This document shows, one piece after another, positions 22,939 to 34,555 of a stretch of 64,000 nt of DNA. A program made the position numbers and the translations under genes. Location: positions 177,375,330 through 177,439,329 of the forward strand of contig NC_066581.1 of NCBI RefSeq assembly GCF_024323335.1. The letters are read 5' to 3'. Numbering within the stretch: the first letter of the stretch is position 1; every line of letters starts with the position of its first letter. The notes under the pieces were generated by a model. That model saw nothing but the letters and a program-made list of their open reading frames with translations, was not told the DNA's origin and did no database searches. Source of the stretch: Lathyrus oleraceus. Lineage: Eukaryota > Streptophyta > Magnoliopsida > Fabales > Fabaceae.

Positions 22939-23237
22939 GATGTCTAGTCTCCTTTTCTCTTGTATTTTTATTTTGGTTTCTAAAATTGTACTCAGTGTAA
23001 TCCTTCCAAATTATATAAGTAAAAAGAGATTTTTCGTCATATCAAATTGTTTCAATTGCCATTTCAATATATATATTTGCAAATGATATAGTAAGTTCCT
23101 TGAAAAATAAATAATCAAGCATTGCATCTCATGGATCATTTACATAAGCAGGTTTTCACCAGATGTCTGATTGATGTTTCTTCTGTGCTTCAGCCAAGCT
23201 GACTAGCTGATACAATACCCGAGCCAATCATCTGAGA
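22939..23237 (+). other. Ogre G spacer between ORF1 and gag
   Basis: A/T-rich spacer, no gene seen. Similar in layout to 49978-50309 of element B; both contain the words CATAAGCAGGTTTT shortly before gag. Confidence 0.55.
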
Positions 23238-24085
23238 ATCATGAAGCACCTAGAGTAAGAGAACAGCTGAAGGACGAAATAGCCCGCCTGTCTGCCATGA
23301 TGGAGTCAGTTCTTGCCGCTCAAAGTCAATCTTCTCCAATGCCTGCAACTGCTCCTACGATGACTGTTATTTCAGAGGTAGTTACCTCTACCGTGTCTGC
23401 TGCTGCCGCCCACTTCGCCCTAACTATGCCTGCCAAATTCCTGTGGGGAATGCCGTCCAATTTTGTGCCTGAAGGCTTTGCGCCTACCTTTGCTTCCATG
23501 CCGACATCTAGCACGATCATGTACGTGCCACCTCCCGTTGTGCATACTTTGCCTCGCGTAGAGGACACCACTTATCACTTTGAACCGTCTGAGGGTCCGG
23601 ATGTCTATGAGAAAATGGATGAAATGAAAGATCAGTTTCTTGAGTTGCGTAAGGAATTGAAGACGCTGAGAGGTAAAGATCTATTTGGGAAGAGTGCTAC
23701 CGAGTTGTGTTTGGTGTCCAACGTCAAGATCCCGGTGAAGTTCTAAGTGTTTGACTTTGAAAAGTATAAAGGGAACTCTTGTCCGCTCAGTCATCTTGTG
23801 ATGTATACTCGCAAGATGTCTACTCAGACCGACAATGATCAATTGCTTATTCACTACTTCCAAGATAGTCTGATCGGCGCTGCGCTCCGTTGGTACATGG
23901 GATTGGACAGTGCCAGCATTTGTACTTTCAATGACTTGGGGGAGGCTTTTATCAAGCAGTATAAGTATAATGTGGAAATGGCGCCACATACAGACCAGTT
24001 GAGGTCTATGTCTCATAAGGACAAAGAGACATTCAAAGAGTATGTGCAGCGATGGAGGGAGTTGGCTGCCTAGATCACTCCTCCT
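23238..24085 (+). pseudogene. Ogre G Gag, truncated and frameshifted
   Basis: Related to B's gag rather than D's. The likely start, ATG 23238, is followed by a one-base change of frame before 23297. The main open part shows a Pro/Ala/Thr-rich region, then LELRKELKTLRGKDLFGKS and the gag core CPLSHLVMYTRKMSTQT, LLIHYFQDSLIGAALRWYMG and FKEYVQRWRELAA. In-frame stops lie at 23744 and 24071. Homology ends near 24085, where the sequence passes into LTR, so zinc knuckle, protease and pol are deleted. Confidence 0.85.
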
Positions 24086-25060
24086 TCATTGTGAAGCCGT
24101 TATTTTGAACCTGTGACTTGTGAAATTCATGTGTCATATGGGTTACCTTGAAGAAGATCCGGAATGGATAAGCTTGGATGTGGCCATCTTTATTTGATTC
24201 CTTGCTCTTCAAGATAATATAATTGTGCATTTGTGTGTTGCTTGATTCTAAAAGTCCAAGGGGATTCTGGGTTTCTATTGACATTCTTGTCTATTGGATT
24301 GCTACCCACTTGGTCAGATCTTTTCAACTTTAAACTTTTAATTTTGTACATAGGATTAGTCTCTTCATCTTCTCCCCATTTATTTAATTTCAAAATATCT
24401 CCTTCCTTTTTCAAAACCTTCTTTGATTGAACTTATTTTGTTCTAAACTTTGACCACTTTTGCAAAAAGATAGAAACTTTGGCCTTATGCCATTGCATTT
24501 TTAAACTTCTTTTTTAAATCAAACTTGTAAATAGACTTAACTATACTTGACTTAAACTTTCAAAAATCCAAAAAGAACTAACTCATTCAAACCATTTTTA
24601 GGCCTTTGTGCCTTTCAAACTTATTTTTTGTTAAAAGCAATGCATCCATTTTGAAATTTGTATCACGAACTACGAGATTTTGATCCCTCATTTTTTACGT
24701 TGGTACGTAGGCACAAGACCAAAGGTCTTGCCAAACACAAAAATATAATTAATGAACTCTTTTCTCATCCCCACATTCTATTTGTTTGTAAACATCATTT
24801 TGTACAAAATACATATGCTCACAAAAAGGGCTCCCTAGGAATACCTAGGACACTTTGGGTGCTAACACCTTTCGTCTGTGTAACCTACCCCCTTACTTGT
24901 AATCTCTGACTTTTTATTAGTTTTGATTTGAAACTTCTTACTTTTGGGTTTTGTTCGTACTTTTTCCTTTTCTGTTGGAAACAATAAAAGCGCGGTGGCG
25001 ACTCTTGTTATTTGATCTCTAACTTATCCATAGCTTGCTGATCATAAATTTATCTCTACA
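24086..25060 (+). mobile_element. Ogre G 3' LTR tail
   Basis: From the TCATT at the gag breakpoint this aligns with the last quarter of LTR C (41910-42718) and ends CTCTACA at 25060. It includes the CTACG...CGTAG block (24669-24712), GGGTGCTAACACC near 24856, an AATAAA at 24983 and TGGCGACTC at 24996-25004. Everything between mid-gag and this point is missing from the element. Confidence 0.8.
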
Positions 25061-26245
25061 CCTGCAAACTTTATAATCATGGACATCAAAGAAGATGCCA
25101 CTACACCTATTATATTAGGAAGGCTATTCTTAGCTACCGCCGGAGCCATAATAGATGTGAAAAGAGGTAAGCTAACATTCGAAGTTGGAGAAGAAAAAGT
25201 TGAATTCATCTTGACACAATTCTTACAAGCGCCAACTATAGACGATACTTGTTATCTACTTAATGTCATAGACGAGTGCGTAAGAGAGATGGAAATACAA
25301 GAAACCACATATTCTTATACAATGAAAATCCAAATCCCTCCAATCTTTGAAGATGATAATTGGCGTGAACCATACCAAAATGACAGTCTAAGCGAATGCT
25401 TAACACTTACACCCAATCACATGCCATGCCTGAAGAAACCAGACTTAGAACTAAAAGCACTACTAAAGAACCTAAGATACGAATTCCTAGACACTGAACT
25501 CAAAAGACCAATAATAGTCAACACAGACTTAGGACAAATTGAAACTAAAAAGTAACTAGATGTCTTAAGAAAATATCCAACTGCGTTAGGCTACAACATT
25601 GCTAACCTAAAAGGAATAAGTCTTTCTATCTGTATGCATCGCATTATGCTAGAGGAAGATTGTAAAACCTCTAGAGAACACCAGAGAAGGATCAACCCAA
25701 TCTTAAGGACTGTAGTCAAAGATGAAGTAAAGAAGTTATTAGATGTAGGAATCATATACCCGGTCTCCGATAGTCAATGGGTTAGCCTCGTTCATGTAGT
25801 ACCCAAGAAAGGGGTGTTACAGTTGTTAAGAACGAGAAGGGTGAATCTATAGCACAAAGAGTTGTGACCGGAAGTAGAATGTGCATCGACTATAGGAAAC
25901 TGAACAAAGCCACTCGAAAGAATCATTTTTCTATGCCTTTCATTGATCAAATGCTTGAACAATTGGCTAAGCATTTCCACTTCTGCTATCTAGACGGTTA
26001 TTCAGGATTCTTTCAAATTCCAATCCATCCTGACTACCAAGAGAAAACAACCTTCACATGCCGTTATGGTACATTTTCTTATCGACGAATGCCATTTGGA
26101 CTATGCAACGCTCCCGCAATATTCCAAAGATGCATGATGTCAATCTTCGCTGACTTTATAGACGACATTATGGAAGTCTTTATGGATGATTTTTCTGTTT
26201 GTGGGCAAAGCTTCGAAGGATGTCTAGTAGGTATGCTTGAAAACC
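25061..26245 (+). pseudogene. Athila-type Ty3/gypsy protease-RT fragment (H)
   Basis: Remnant of a gypsy polyprotein of Athila type. The end of the protease domain shows KEDATTPIILGRLFLATAGA, followed by a linker. RT follows with CIDYRKLNKATRKNHF, FCYLDGYSGFFQI, TTFTCRYGTFSYRRMPFGLC and FMDD at the catalytic site (FMDD is usual in this lineage). Breaks: in-frame TAA at 25553, a one-base shift in the G run near 25811, and loss of homology after the FMDD block at ~26240. RNase H and integrase are absent. Element G is inserted at its left end; the 5' part of H should reappear left of G's 5' LTR, outside the window. Confidence 0.88.
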
Positions 26246-27663
26246 TCCTCAAATCAATGATATCTTGATAGTGGGTGTTCAAGGCACATGACGGGTGATT
26301 TAAACAAATTTTCACATCTAACGCTTAAGGCCAAAGGATATGTTACTTATGGTGACAACAACAAAGGAAGAATCCTTGGCGTAGGCATCATTGGTTCACC
26401 GCCTTCAACAACTATAGAAGATGTCCTATTTGTAGAAGGTCTAAAGCATAGTCTCCTTAGCATTAGCCAATTGTGTGACCGAGGTTTCAAAGTCAACTTC
26501 ACTAAAGATGAATGTTTGATTGAAAATGAAGTTACTCATGAAGTTATACTACAAGGTAAAAGAGTTAATAATATATTTCAAATCTCTTTAGATAACTTGT
26601 CTTTGAATGTTAAGTGTCTCTTGGCAAACAACAATGAATCATGGTTATGGCACAAGAGGTTTGCTCATTTTCATATGGAGCACTTGAATAAATTGATCAA
26701 GCATGACTTAGTCATTGGATTGCCGAAGACCAAATTCATCAAAGATGGGTTGTGTGGTGCGTGTCGAAGGAAAGTAAACTAAGTCAACTTTCATTTCCAA
26801 GAATGTGGTGTCCACAACTAGGCCACTACAATTGTTGCACATGGATCTCTTTGGTCCATCAAGAACAAAAAGCTTCGGAGGTAACGTTTATGCATTAGTT
26901 ATTGTTGATGATTTCTCTAGATATACTTGGACATTGTTTTTAGTGCAGAAAAGTGATGCCTTCAAAGCATTTAAGAAGTATGCCAAGCAAATTCAAAATG
27001 AGAAGTCTCTTTCAATTATCTCCATTAGAAGCGATCATGGTGGAGAATTCCAAAATGCCTCATTTGAAGAATTTTGTGAAGAACATGGAATCTGACACAA
27101 CTTCTCCGCACCAAGAACTCCACAACAAAATGGTGTCGTAGAAAGGAAGAATAGGTTATTAATAGAACTTGCAAGGACAATGCTAAGTGATTCAAATCTT
27201 CCTAAGTATTTTTGAGCGGATGCAGTGAGCACGACATGTTTTGTAAGTAACCGTGTTAATATTCGGCCTATTATCAAGAAAACCCCTTATGAACTTTTCA
27301 AAGGGAGAAAACCAAATATTTATTTCTTTCATATTTTCGGGTGTAAGTGCTTTGTCCTCAACAACGACAAAGACAACCTTGGTTATCATTTTTGTGAATG
27401 AATGCTTATTATGTTTGTGAATGTATGACTGTTTTTTATCAAGTCTTTTCCCAACCTTTTTGCTAATGACAAAGGGGGAGAAGAATTGCTTGTTGTTTTT
27501 GTTTCTCTAACATTTTGTAGGAAAGATACACATTTCCAAAGCTTTGCTCATATTCCAAAAGAAAGGGGGAGCACTTGCATAGGGGGAGATATCCTTGGAT
27601 TAGAGAAACAAGTTTAGAATCAACTTTCAAGTAGTGAGTTGTCATCATCAAAAAAGGGGAGAT
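26246..27663 (+). pseudogene. Ty1/copia element K: protease-end to integrase, RT deleted
   Basis: Remnant of a copia polyprotein. It starts at the protease active-site block (DSGCSRHMTGD from 26267, preceded by an in-frame TGA). The GAG-pre-integrase domain follows (LWHKRFAHFHMEHLNKL), then the integrase core (MDLFGPS, IVDDFSRYTWTLF, RSDHGGEFQN and, after a stop, PQQNGVVERKNR). Stops lie at 26780, 27094 and 27213. Integrase similarity fades near 27390. Reverse transcriptase and RNase H are absent: the sequence passes to a 3' non-coding region with GGGGGAGA motifs and a polypurine tract (AAAAAAGGGGAGA) just before the LTR at 27664. Lineage is probably SIRE/Angela-like, not certain. Confidence 0.85.
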
Positions 27664-28802
27664 TGTGAAGTCATGGCTTCTTGATGATTTTGATGATTAC
27701 AACATTTCTCAACAATTCTCATGTGAAAAGATCAAAAAGCTGTCAAAGACTTGAAGTAAATTGAAGTGGAGTAAAGATTCAAGTGAAGTATATCATTTCA
27801 AAGGATCAAGTATCATCATTGGTATATCTAAAACTTTCACTAATATGATATACAAATGTTCAAATATTTATTCCATGATATCTTGGTTCATATAGAAAAT
27901 TAGGATGTATTGCATTTCATTTTTCACATTCTGCCAAATTCTATTTTTCAAAACTGGGCTTCAGTAACCGGTTACCCACCGAGCAGTAACCTGTTACCAC
28001 TGTTGTTTTTCAAATATTTTTTGGACGTTGGAAGCAAGTAACCGGTTACCCACCGAGCAGTAACCTGTTACCACTGACGAATTTTGGCAGATTGGTGCAT
28101 TTCTTCATTCAAATGTTTTCTTTGCATTCCTTTGAATCATGGCATCCTTTCATTCATCATACTCTTTCAAAAAGGTGTTTGTAGCAATATATAAACATCA
28201 TTACTCATTTTTTTATGAACACCTCCTTTCTTGAAAACACTTTCAATTAATCATTCTTACAAAAACTCAGATTTTTATCAAGTGTCCAAAAACTTTCTTA
28301 AAAAAGTATTCTTTGCATTAAACCTTCATATACCTTGATAAGAATACATATCATTTGGTTTGAACACTTGTATACTACATTAAGTGATTGATATCCAAAG
28401 GGGAAGATTAATCCAAGTGATTAATATATTCAAGATTCATCATCAGCTTTTAATTAAGTTCAGATTTTTGTATCATACCTTGTTGTCCAGGATTGTTGGA
28501 AACAAGTGAAGTGTTGAAGAGGATTGTTCTTCATACACTTGATTACCTATAGGTTAGATAGTAAGCATCACCATTGGTGTAAGTAGGCTGTACAATAATT
28601 CTAACTATAGTAAAATCTCTTTCGAGTCGAAAGGGGAGTGGAGTACCTTCAGAGTGTGAAGGGAACCACTATAATTTTCGGTGTCCTTTTACTTTCCGCA
28701 ATTTATTTTTCAGCACTTAAACGAAAAATAACCAAGAACCGGAAACAAGATCGAAGAATTTTTTTACCACCTAATTCACCCCCCTTCTTAGGCACATTTA
28801 CA
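27664..28802 (+). mobile_element. Ty1/copia K 3' LTR (1139 bp)
   Basis: Begins TGTGAAGTC directly after the polypurine tract and ends with TTACA at 28802, giving TG...CA ends. It contains two identical 40-bp units with a TAACCGGTTA palindrome (27963-28002, 28037-28076). Ends were set by the polypurine tract and the TG/CA rule; no target duplication could be confirmed because the 5' side is missing. Confidence 0.75.
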
Positions 28803-29600
28803 AATTACAGTTAATCGATTGATTTAGATAAGGGTTGATATTCTCTATCTTAAGTAATTCCATTCAGTTTCACGTATATCCAATTTTTCCATTAACGAAT
28901 CGTTTTGACGATTACTATCTAGGGTGCTTCCGCAACCGTTGAAAACATTTAAAAAAAAGGGGCTAAAGTTTAAAACTGATTTATTCAACTCCCCTTCTAG
29001 ATCAGTACTATCGTCTAACAATCGTTACTTACTTTGCAGCTGTATATAGGCAATCCTCTTTGTTTTCAGTTATTCCAATACAGTGACATCAGGCCTTAGG
29101 CCCCTCACTAGTTGGTTCATACCAACTTTGCTCTTTGATTCATATTTCACCTCTTGTTGGAGTTCAAACAACATAATTCTTTGGTTTAGACCATACCTTG
29201 ATCACAATTCTTTTCATCTCCCACCACTAGTTCTTTGAACTACGGAGCTTTGAATTCCTCATTGCACTATGAGGATACGTAGGCATGAGGGCCCTAATCC
29301 TCACCGAGCACTTTATCTATTTCTTTGTTTTCCTTTTCCCTATTCATTTGCGAGTAACATTTAGTTATCACACCCATTCGAGCAAGAACAATCAAAACGG
29401 TTCCATGGAGTACCATAAATGTAAGGGATGCTAATACCTTCCCTTGCATAACCGACTTCTTTACCCAACATATCTCTTTCTCCCGGGTTTTATCGATGTT
29501 TTTTCTTTCCTTCGGGAATAAATAAAGTTCCATGGCGACTCTGTTGTATGTTCGAGTGTTCGATACATTCAGGTATATTTCCGCTAGCTTTCGATGTCAT
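28803..29600 (+). mobile_element. Decayed Ogre/Tat-type LTR end
   Basis: No coding potential. It carries the U5 blocks seen in the intact LTRs: CTACGG...ATACGTAGGCA at 29240-29285, GATGCTAATACCTTCCC near 29429-29446, overlapping AATAAA signals at 29519-29526 and TGGCGACTCTGTTG at 29533-29546. The order and spacing match LTRs B, C and G, so this is an old LTR fragment. Part of 28803-29030 is unassigned. Confidence 0.55.
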
Positions 29601-29686
29601 AAAATATATTTTTTTTGTGAGCTTTTAAATGTGTTCGGAAATACATCTCCAAAAATATTAAGAATAATTTTTGATTTTCATAAGTG

Positions 29687-29688
<2 letters not shown>

Positions 29689-29779
<91 letters not shown>
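29689..29779. repeat. (TA)n microsatellite, 91 bp
   Basis: Uninterrupted alternating TA tract, ~45 units, about 410 bp upstream of the F-box start codon. It produces spurious (Tyr-Ile)n ORFs on both strands. Confidence 0.98.
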
Positions 29780-29781
<2 letters not shown>

Positions 29782-29841
29782 AAGAGGTTTCCCAAAGTTT
29801 TTAAAAACACCGAAATAAACCGGCAGTGGAAGGCCAAAAGA

Positions 29842-29886
29842 GGCCCAGCCCAGAAAACACATAATGAAGATTTTAAATAACCCTAA
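29842..29886 (+). promoter_or_regulatory. Site II-like and telo-box-like promoter motifs
   Basis: GGCCCAGCCCAG at 29842-29853 contains two TGGGC cores on the minus strand (site II type, known TCP-factor targets). AACCCTAA at 29879-29886 matches a telo-box core. This pairing is known in promoters of plant housekeeping and growth genes. It lies ~305-350 bp upstream of the F-box ATG. Function here is inferred. Confidence 0.4.
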
Positions 29887-30046
29887 TTCTAGATAGATAT
29901 GAATCCTACTTCTCCTGGATTGGCGTCACAGAGCTACACTAACATTCAGGGTCTTCTCCATAATAAAGGTTTATTCTTCATAACAATCATTATCTCAACA
30001 CAAAGCCCCTCTCTCGTTCAGCTTCCAGAATTTGTCGTTCGCTAAG

Positions 30047-30185
30047 GTAGGTGTCATTCCTCTAACTCAATTTTCTTTTGTAGCTTCTAATTGGAATATG
30101 AAATTTTACAAAATAATAATTTCTGAAAATTTGATTGATTATGCTGTTAATTCAAATTCTAAAACTTGTTCATTACTCTTTGCAG
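30047..30185 (+). other. Predicted 5'-UTR intron of the F-box gene
   Basis: Donor GCTAAG|GTAGGT at 30047 and acceptor CTTTGCAG at 30185, five bases before the ATG at 30191. The frame happens to be open through it, so a longer N-terminus from 30032 is possible. That extension is A/T-rich and has no F-box similarity, so I prefer the intron. Confidence 0.65.
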
Positions 30186-30190
30186 CAACA

Positions 30191-32446
30191 ATGAATACTC
30201 TGAAAAAAATCAATAGTGAGTCAACTGAGTTGCCAGATTGTATTATATCGCATATCTTTTCCCTGTTAAGTTTGAAAAATTTGGTAAAAACGAGTGCTTT
30301 GTCCAAACAATGGTATCACGAATGGGGATTAAGGAAGGACCTTACTTTTGATCTCCATAACATGTTTGACTATAGTACAGTTCCAGAGTTACCAACAACC
30401 CTTCCACCCTTTCAACAGATTCAATTTCAATTTGCCGCAAGTTTGTATAATTTCATGCAGACTTATCCTGGTGACATGATAAGTTCAATCCGAGTAAAAT
30501 TTCCATTAGGTATCGATCATACTTATGCCATTGATGGATTGATTCACAAAGGAGTTCTTAAAGGGGCCAATCGTATTGAGCTGCTCTTCGCATGTGAAAC
30601 TGATTTTAATATACAGCCCTACAAATTTTTATTTCCTTTCTTGTCTGGCCCTAATTCTCTCACATATCTGCACCTACAGAATTGCCACCTAGCAGCAACT
30701 ATGGAATTTTCTGGATTGAAGAATTTGAGGACTCTTGTGTTGACTATAGTTCCTGTGAAGCAGAATATGCTTCATTATCTCTTTTTCAACTGCATCCATC
30801 TTGAGAACTTCTCTCTTAATCAATGTCTGTTCCTATCTGACTTAAAAATAACTAGTCCATCATTGCTTCATTTGAACATTAACTGCGGGCCTATCATTTC
30901 ATGGAGGAATATTGATATCATTGCATCAAAACTCTTATCCATTGAATTTTCTTCTGACTGTAACTACGACCGTTCATTACGCATGGTGAACATTAAGTCT
31001 CATATGTTATTCAAGTTTAGCTACAAATGTGGTAACATTTCTAATCTTGTTGATTTTTCTGGATTGAGAAATGTGACAACAATTGAGTTCGATGGACTCC
31101 GTGAATGTCTCCAAAGTGAAGTCATAACTCATTTGTTTTCTGAATGTCTCCAACTTCAAGATGTCACCTTTAAGGAGTGCAAGATAAAGTGTGATATGAA
31201 AATTAGTGGTACAAAATTGCGTCATTTGAGAATTATTGATTGTCGCTATGAGAGTCAGTGTTCTTATAAGATAGATATTGATGCTTTTAATCTCTCATCC
31301 TTTGAATATAGAAGTCACACGATCATGAACCCCATAATCTCTGTTTGGGCTCCAAAGTTATTGAAGGTTTTTTGGGATGCAGGTTCAAGAATGGAAAATG
31401 TATATAACTTTGGTACAATTGCAAGATTACATCTGCTTGAGGATTTAACTATGCATCTGGGCCTTTCACAGGTGAGTCACTCAAAACCCTTACAGGCTAC
31501 TAGATATTTATGTTTGTCATAATAGCTTTTAATTCACTTCAAGTTTCTGGTGTAAACAGATATCCGAGTTAAGGAAGGATTTGGTTCGATTTCAAAATCT
31601 TAGACAATTGAAATTGTTTATTGTCGGAGCATATAAACCTGAAAGGGACTACTTGTGGATTTTAGATATTGCAATGGCTTCTCCGCATCTCCAAAAACTT
31701 TCTCTAACGGTGAGTTATTCAACCTGTCTGTCCATTTTTAATTCAATTGGAAAGTTTTCCTTAGTTATAAGGGCATAAAATAGATATGTACTCTAAGAAC
31801 TCTTAAGAGTCATAAAGGGAATTTTATTGAATGTGTAACATAGTTGCAAAGATATTACTCCAATTTGTTGAAATTTGCACAATTAATTTCAACCTTCTCG
31901 TGAGATAAGAACAATAGCAAACAACTCTATTTTAATTTTACAGTGTTTATAAACTTTAAGTTCTCTAAAATAAGCTAGCGGTTTGCTTTTGTAAAACAAT
32001 GTACAATCTCTTATTTAAACTAAAATAATAAATAAGTCCTGCATTTTTTTATATGCCTGATGGAATTTTAAAATGTATGTAAATTATGTATTTTAATACT
32101 ATGATTATTATTACTCAATTTTCAGATTATAAATGGAAATTCGAAAACATCACATATGGTTGGATCTCAGAGGCAAAGAGAACATGTCAGGTTTATTCAT
32201 AAGGAATTAAAATATGTGGAGTTACATGGTTGTGTTTGCTCCATAACTGTAATCGAGTTAGCTAGTCATCTATTGAGGAGTGCAACCTTGCTTAAACAAA
32301 TTACTTTCAGTTCTCGTCACAATTTCTATATAGGCGCTGGAAGATGGACTTTGGATTTCGATGGTTGTTGTTGGTTTGAGCGGAATTTTATTCATGAGCA
32401 TCTAAAAGATGAAGTAAATGAACAATGTCGGCTCATAATTTTGTAG
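30191..32446 (+). CDS. F-box/LRR protein with FBD-like C-terminus (host gene, 3 coding exons)
   Basis: Probable substrate-recognition subunit of an SCF ubiquitin ligase. Coding exons 30191-31471, 31560-31709 and 32126-32446 have GT-AG introns, all in phase 0 (donors GTGAGT twice; acceptors AAACAG and TTTCAG), giving 583 residues without a stop. The F-box is at residues ~14-45 (LPDCIISHIFSLL, then LVKTSALSKQWYHEW). Irregular leucine-rich repeats span ~150-420 (LTYLHLQNCHL, LENFSLNQCLF). The C-terminus ~500-583 (KELKYVELHGC, LASHLLRSATLLKQITF) resembles an FBD domain. The large FBD/LRR F-box family has few known substrates, so no target is proposed. It is the only intact gene seen and is enclosed by retroelements on both sides. 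Confidence 0.88.
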
Positions 32447-34167
32447 TGTTATGTTATTTATTTATAATGAATTATGTCCTGTATGATATCTGTTGTGTTC
32501 ATCGTCTGAGTTCATTTGCTAATTTTTTTTTTCTGGCTAGATATCTTTCATAGCCATTGTCGTCATTCCTTGTTTCATGTTGAAATTCTGGAATAGCTGG
32601 TCATTTGATTCCTTGTTACTGTTTTTTTGTTGGTTAAAATCCACTGTAAGGGAAAGAAAAAGAACCTTTAAATTGATTGTTTTGTTTATTAAAATAAGTG
32701 TTGTTGCTTCTCAGAGGATGGAATTTCTGAGAATGCGGTTAATGGAATGTACACCCAATTGGTAAAGTTTTTATTTAAGAGAATGTGTTGGTATCATAGT
32801 ATCGTACCCTGAATTTGTTAGACGCACCTTCCATGTAAAATGCTGGTGTTACAAGTGTAAAGAAGTGCTCTCAAATGCAGCTTTGGCTCCGAATTGAAAG
32901 AGGGAAACTAGTCATCAGATTCATCTTATTCTGCATCAATGTTAGTATATATGGTCCCTTTTTTGAATTGAAGAAAGTGTTTTGCTAATTCAATTCACTA
33001 TACTTTTTTTGGTGGGGCTGGGGTGTGTTAGTACTACATAGACTCTAATCAATTTCCCACATCCATGTATACTATTATTGTTTAAACCTATTGAAGAGTC
33101 TATTTGTATCGGAAGATCTTTTGAGGCATTTTTCTTGAGGATCTATGCACCAATCGATTCTATTTTAAACTCATCATATTCTATTTCACTTAAAGAAATT
33201 TCCTTCCAGTGTCATGGGAATCTGCACAAAGGTCGGGTACGGTTCTATTGTACTACTCTTGGAAGTATATCCCACTATTCAATAACTATTGCCCATCATT
33301 ATGTGATGAACAAGTTTTTAATTGAGGTTGTTGAACAAAGCGTCATGAAATTGAATAGTATGATGCTTAATATATCATGTCATACAAGAGCCTTTTAGGT
33401 CACACTTCGTCCATTAGATAATATATTGTGTAAGGTGTCTCACTTGAAAATACATCTCGTGCCTATGATAATATCACATTAAAGGTGTCTCAATGGAGGA
33501 GACCTTCATGAACCATTGCTAATAGTGATAATACAATGATATCAAGGCAAGATATCTCCAACATGATCTGTCTTAGCGTGTTCCTCTTTTAAGATCTCTT
33601 GATGAGCTGATTTTAGAGGATTTCTCATAGATGTTGGCATCAAACACGAGAAACTCTATAATATTATTGGATATAATCGTATATCATATTCTATGGACTA
33701 GTAGCTGGTACATTACATACCTCATGATACTAAGTAAATAAGCAAAATGGATCTCACATACATTATTATCATACCAGTTTACAAATGTAAAAAGAAATGC
33801 GGTAATTGATGACTAATAATTATCGGTTGATGGTTGATGACTATCAGTCATAAGTTATAAACTATCACTTATAAGTTATCAGTTAATTTTATCAATCAGA
33901 GTTGAAATATAAGATTCACCCTTAATGAAGTTTTTAGTAGCAGTTTTTGATTTATGTCACTTACCATATGTGAGCTTGAAAAACACGCAAGTGAAGAGTG
34001 TTTGTAATCCAATGTAAACCAAACAAGTATAACAAAATTCTATACACAAAAGCATTAACAAGTTTAAAACTTTTCGCAATTACCACAATAAAACACAATG
34101 GCCATTAATTACTACCTGCTATGGCTACTAATTACCAATCTTGTATTTAAGAGATCTCTATCGGTTA
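32447..34167. other. Downstream flank of the F-box gene, no gene recognised
   Basis: A/T-rich sequence that should include the F-box 3' UTR. An ORF at 33078-33398 (106 codons) has no motif I recognise and its composition is like the flanks. Short repeated words such as TTATAAGTTATCAG occur near 33830-33890. No LTR ends were found here. Confidence 0.6.
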
Positions 34168-34555
34168 TGGTGGAAAATTTGATGTAAAGTTAAAAGAGTC
34201 ATCCGTATTAATTAATGGAAGTTAATTAGGTGAAAAATTTAATTAATTAATATTAACTAATTATTAATTAATTAATATTCATTAATTATTAATTAATAAT
34301 TATAATATGTCACTCATTAAAATTTAGTTTTAATCTAGTTTTGATTGAGTAACTCTCTCCCACTATTTTCTCTCCACTCAGTTGAATCCCTTATCTATAA
34401 ATAAGATTTCTCAGTTTAGTTGCATAATTACTTTGAAATTTTGAAAATTTGAAATTTTGGAATTTCTCTTCTCCCTCTTTATTCTATTCATCTCAAATTA
34501 TTTTTATTCTTCTTTATTTTTCGAGTGATTTATTGTGTCATTAATGATTGATTTT
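34168..34555 (+). mobile_element. Probable short 5' LTR/leader of copia element J
   Basis: Starts TGGTGGAAAATTTG, is very A/T-rich (TTAATTAA runs at 34200-34310) and has a TATAAATA at 34396-34403 followed by T/C-rich sequence up to the gag. No clear primer-binding site was found, so the LTR end is uncertain. Confidence 0.4.

Noticed and set aside
29533..29546. TGGCGACTCTGTTG as the true primer site of the decayed LTR
   Set aside because: Sequence around it aligns with U5 of G and B, where such a copy lies inside the LTR; no TG...CA end precedes it.
29532..29862. ORFs with (Tyr-Ile)n on both strands
   Set aside because: They are translations of the TA microsatellite.
33078..33398. 106-codon ORF downstream of the F-box gene
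   Set aside because: No motif, splice context or composition that distinguishes it from chance.
33830..33890. TTATAAGTTATCAG words as terminal repeats of a DNA transposon
   Set aside because: Only one cluster, no matching inverted end and no target duplication found.
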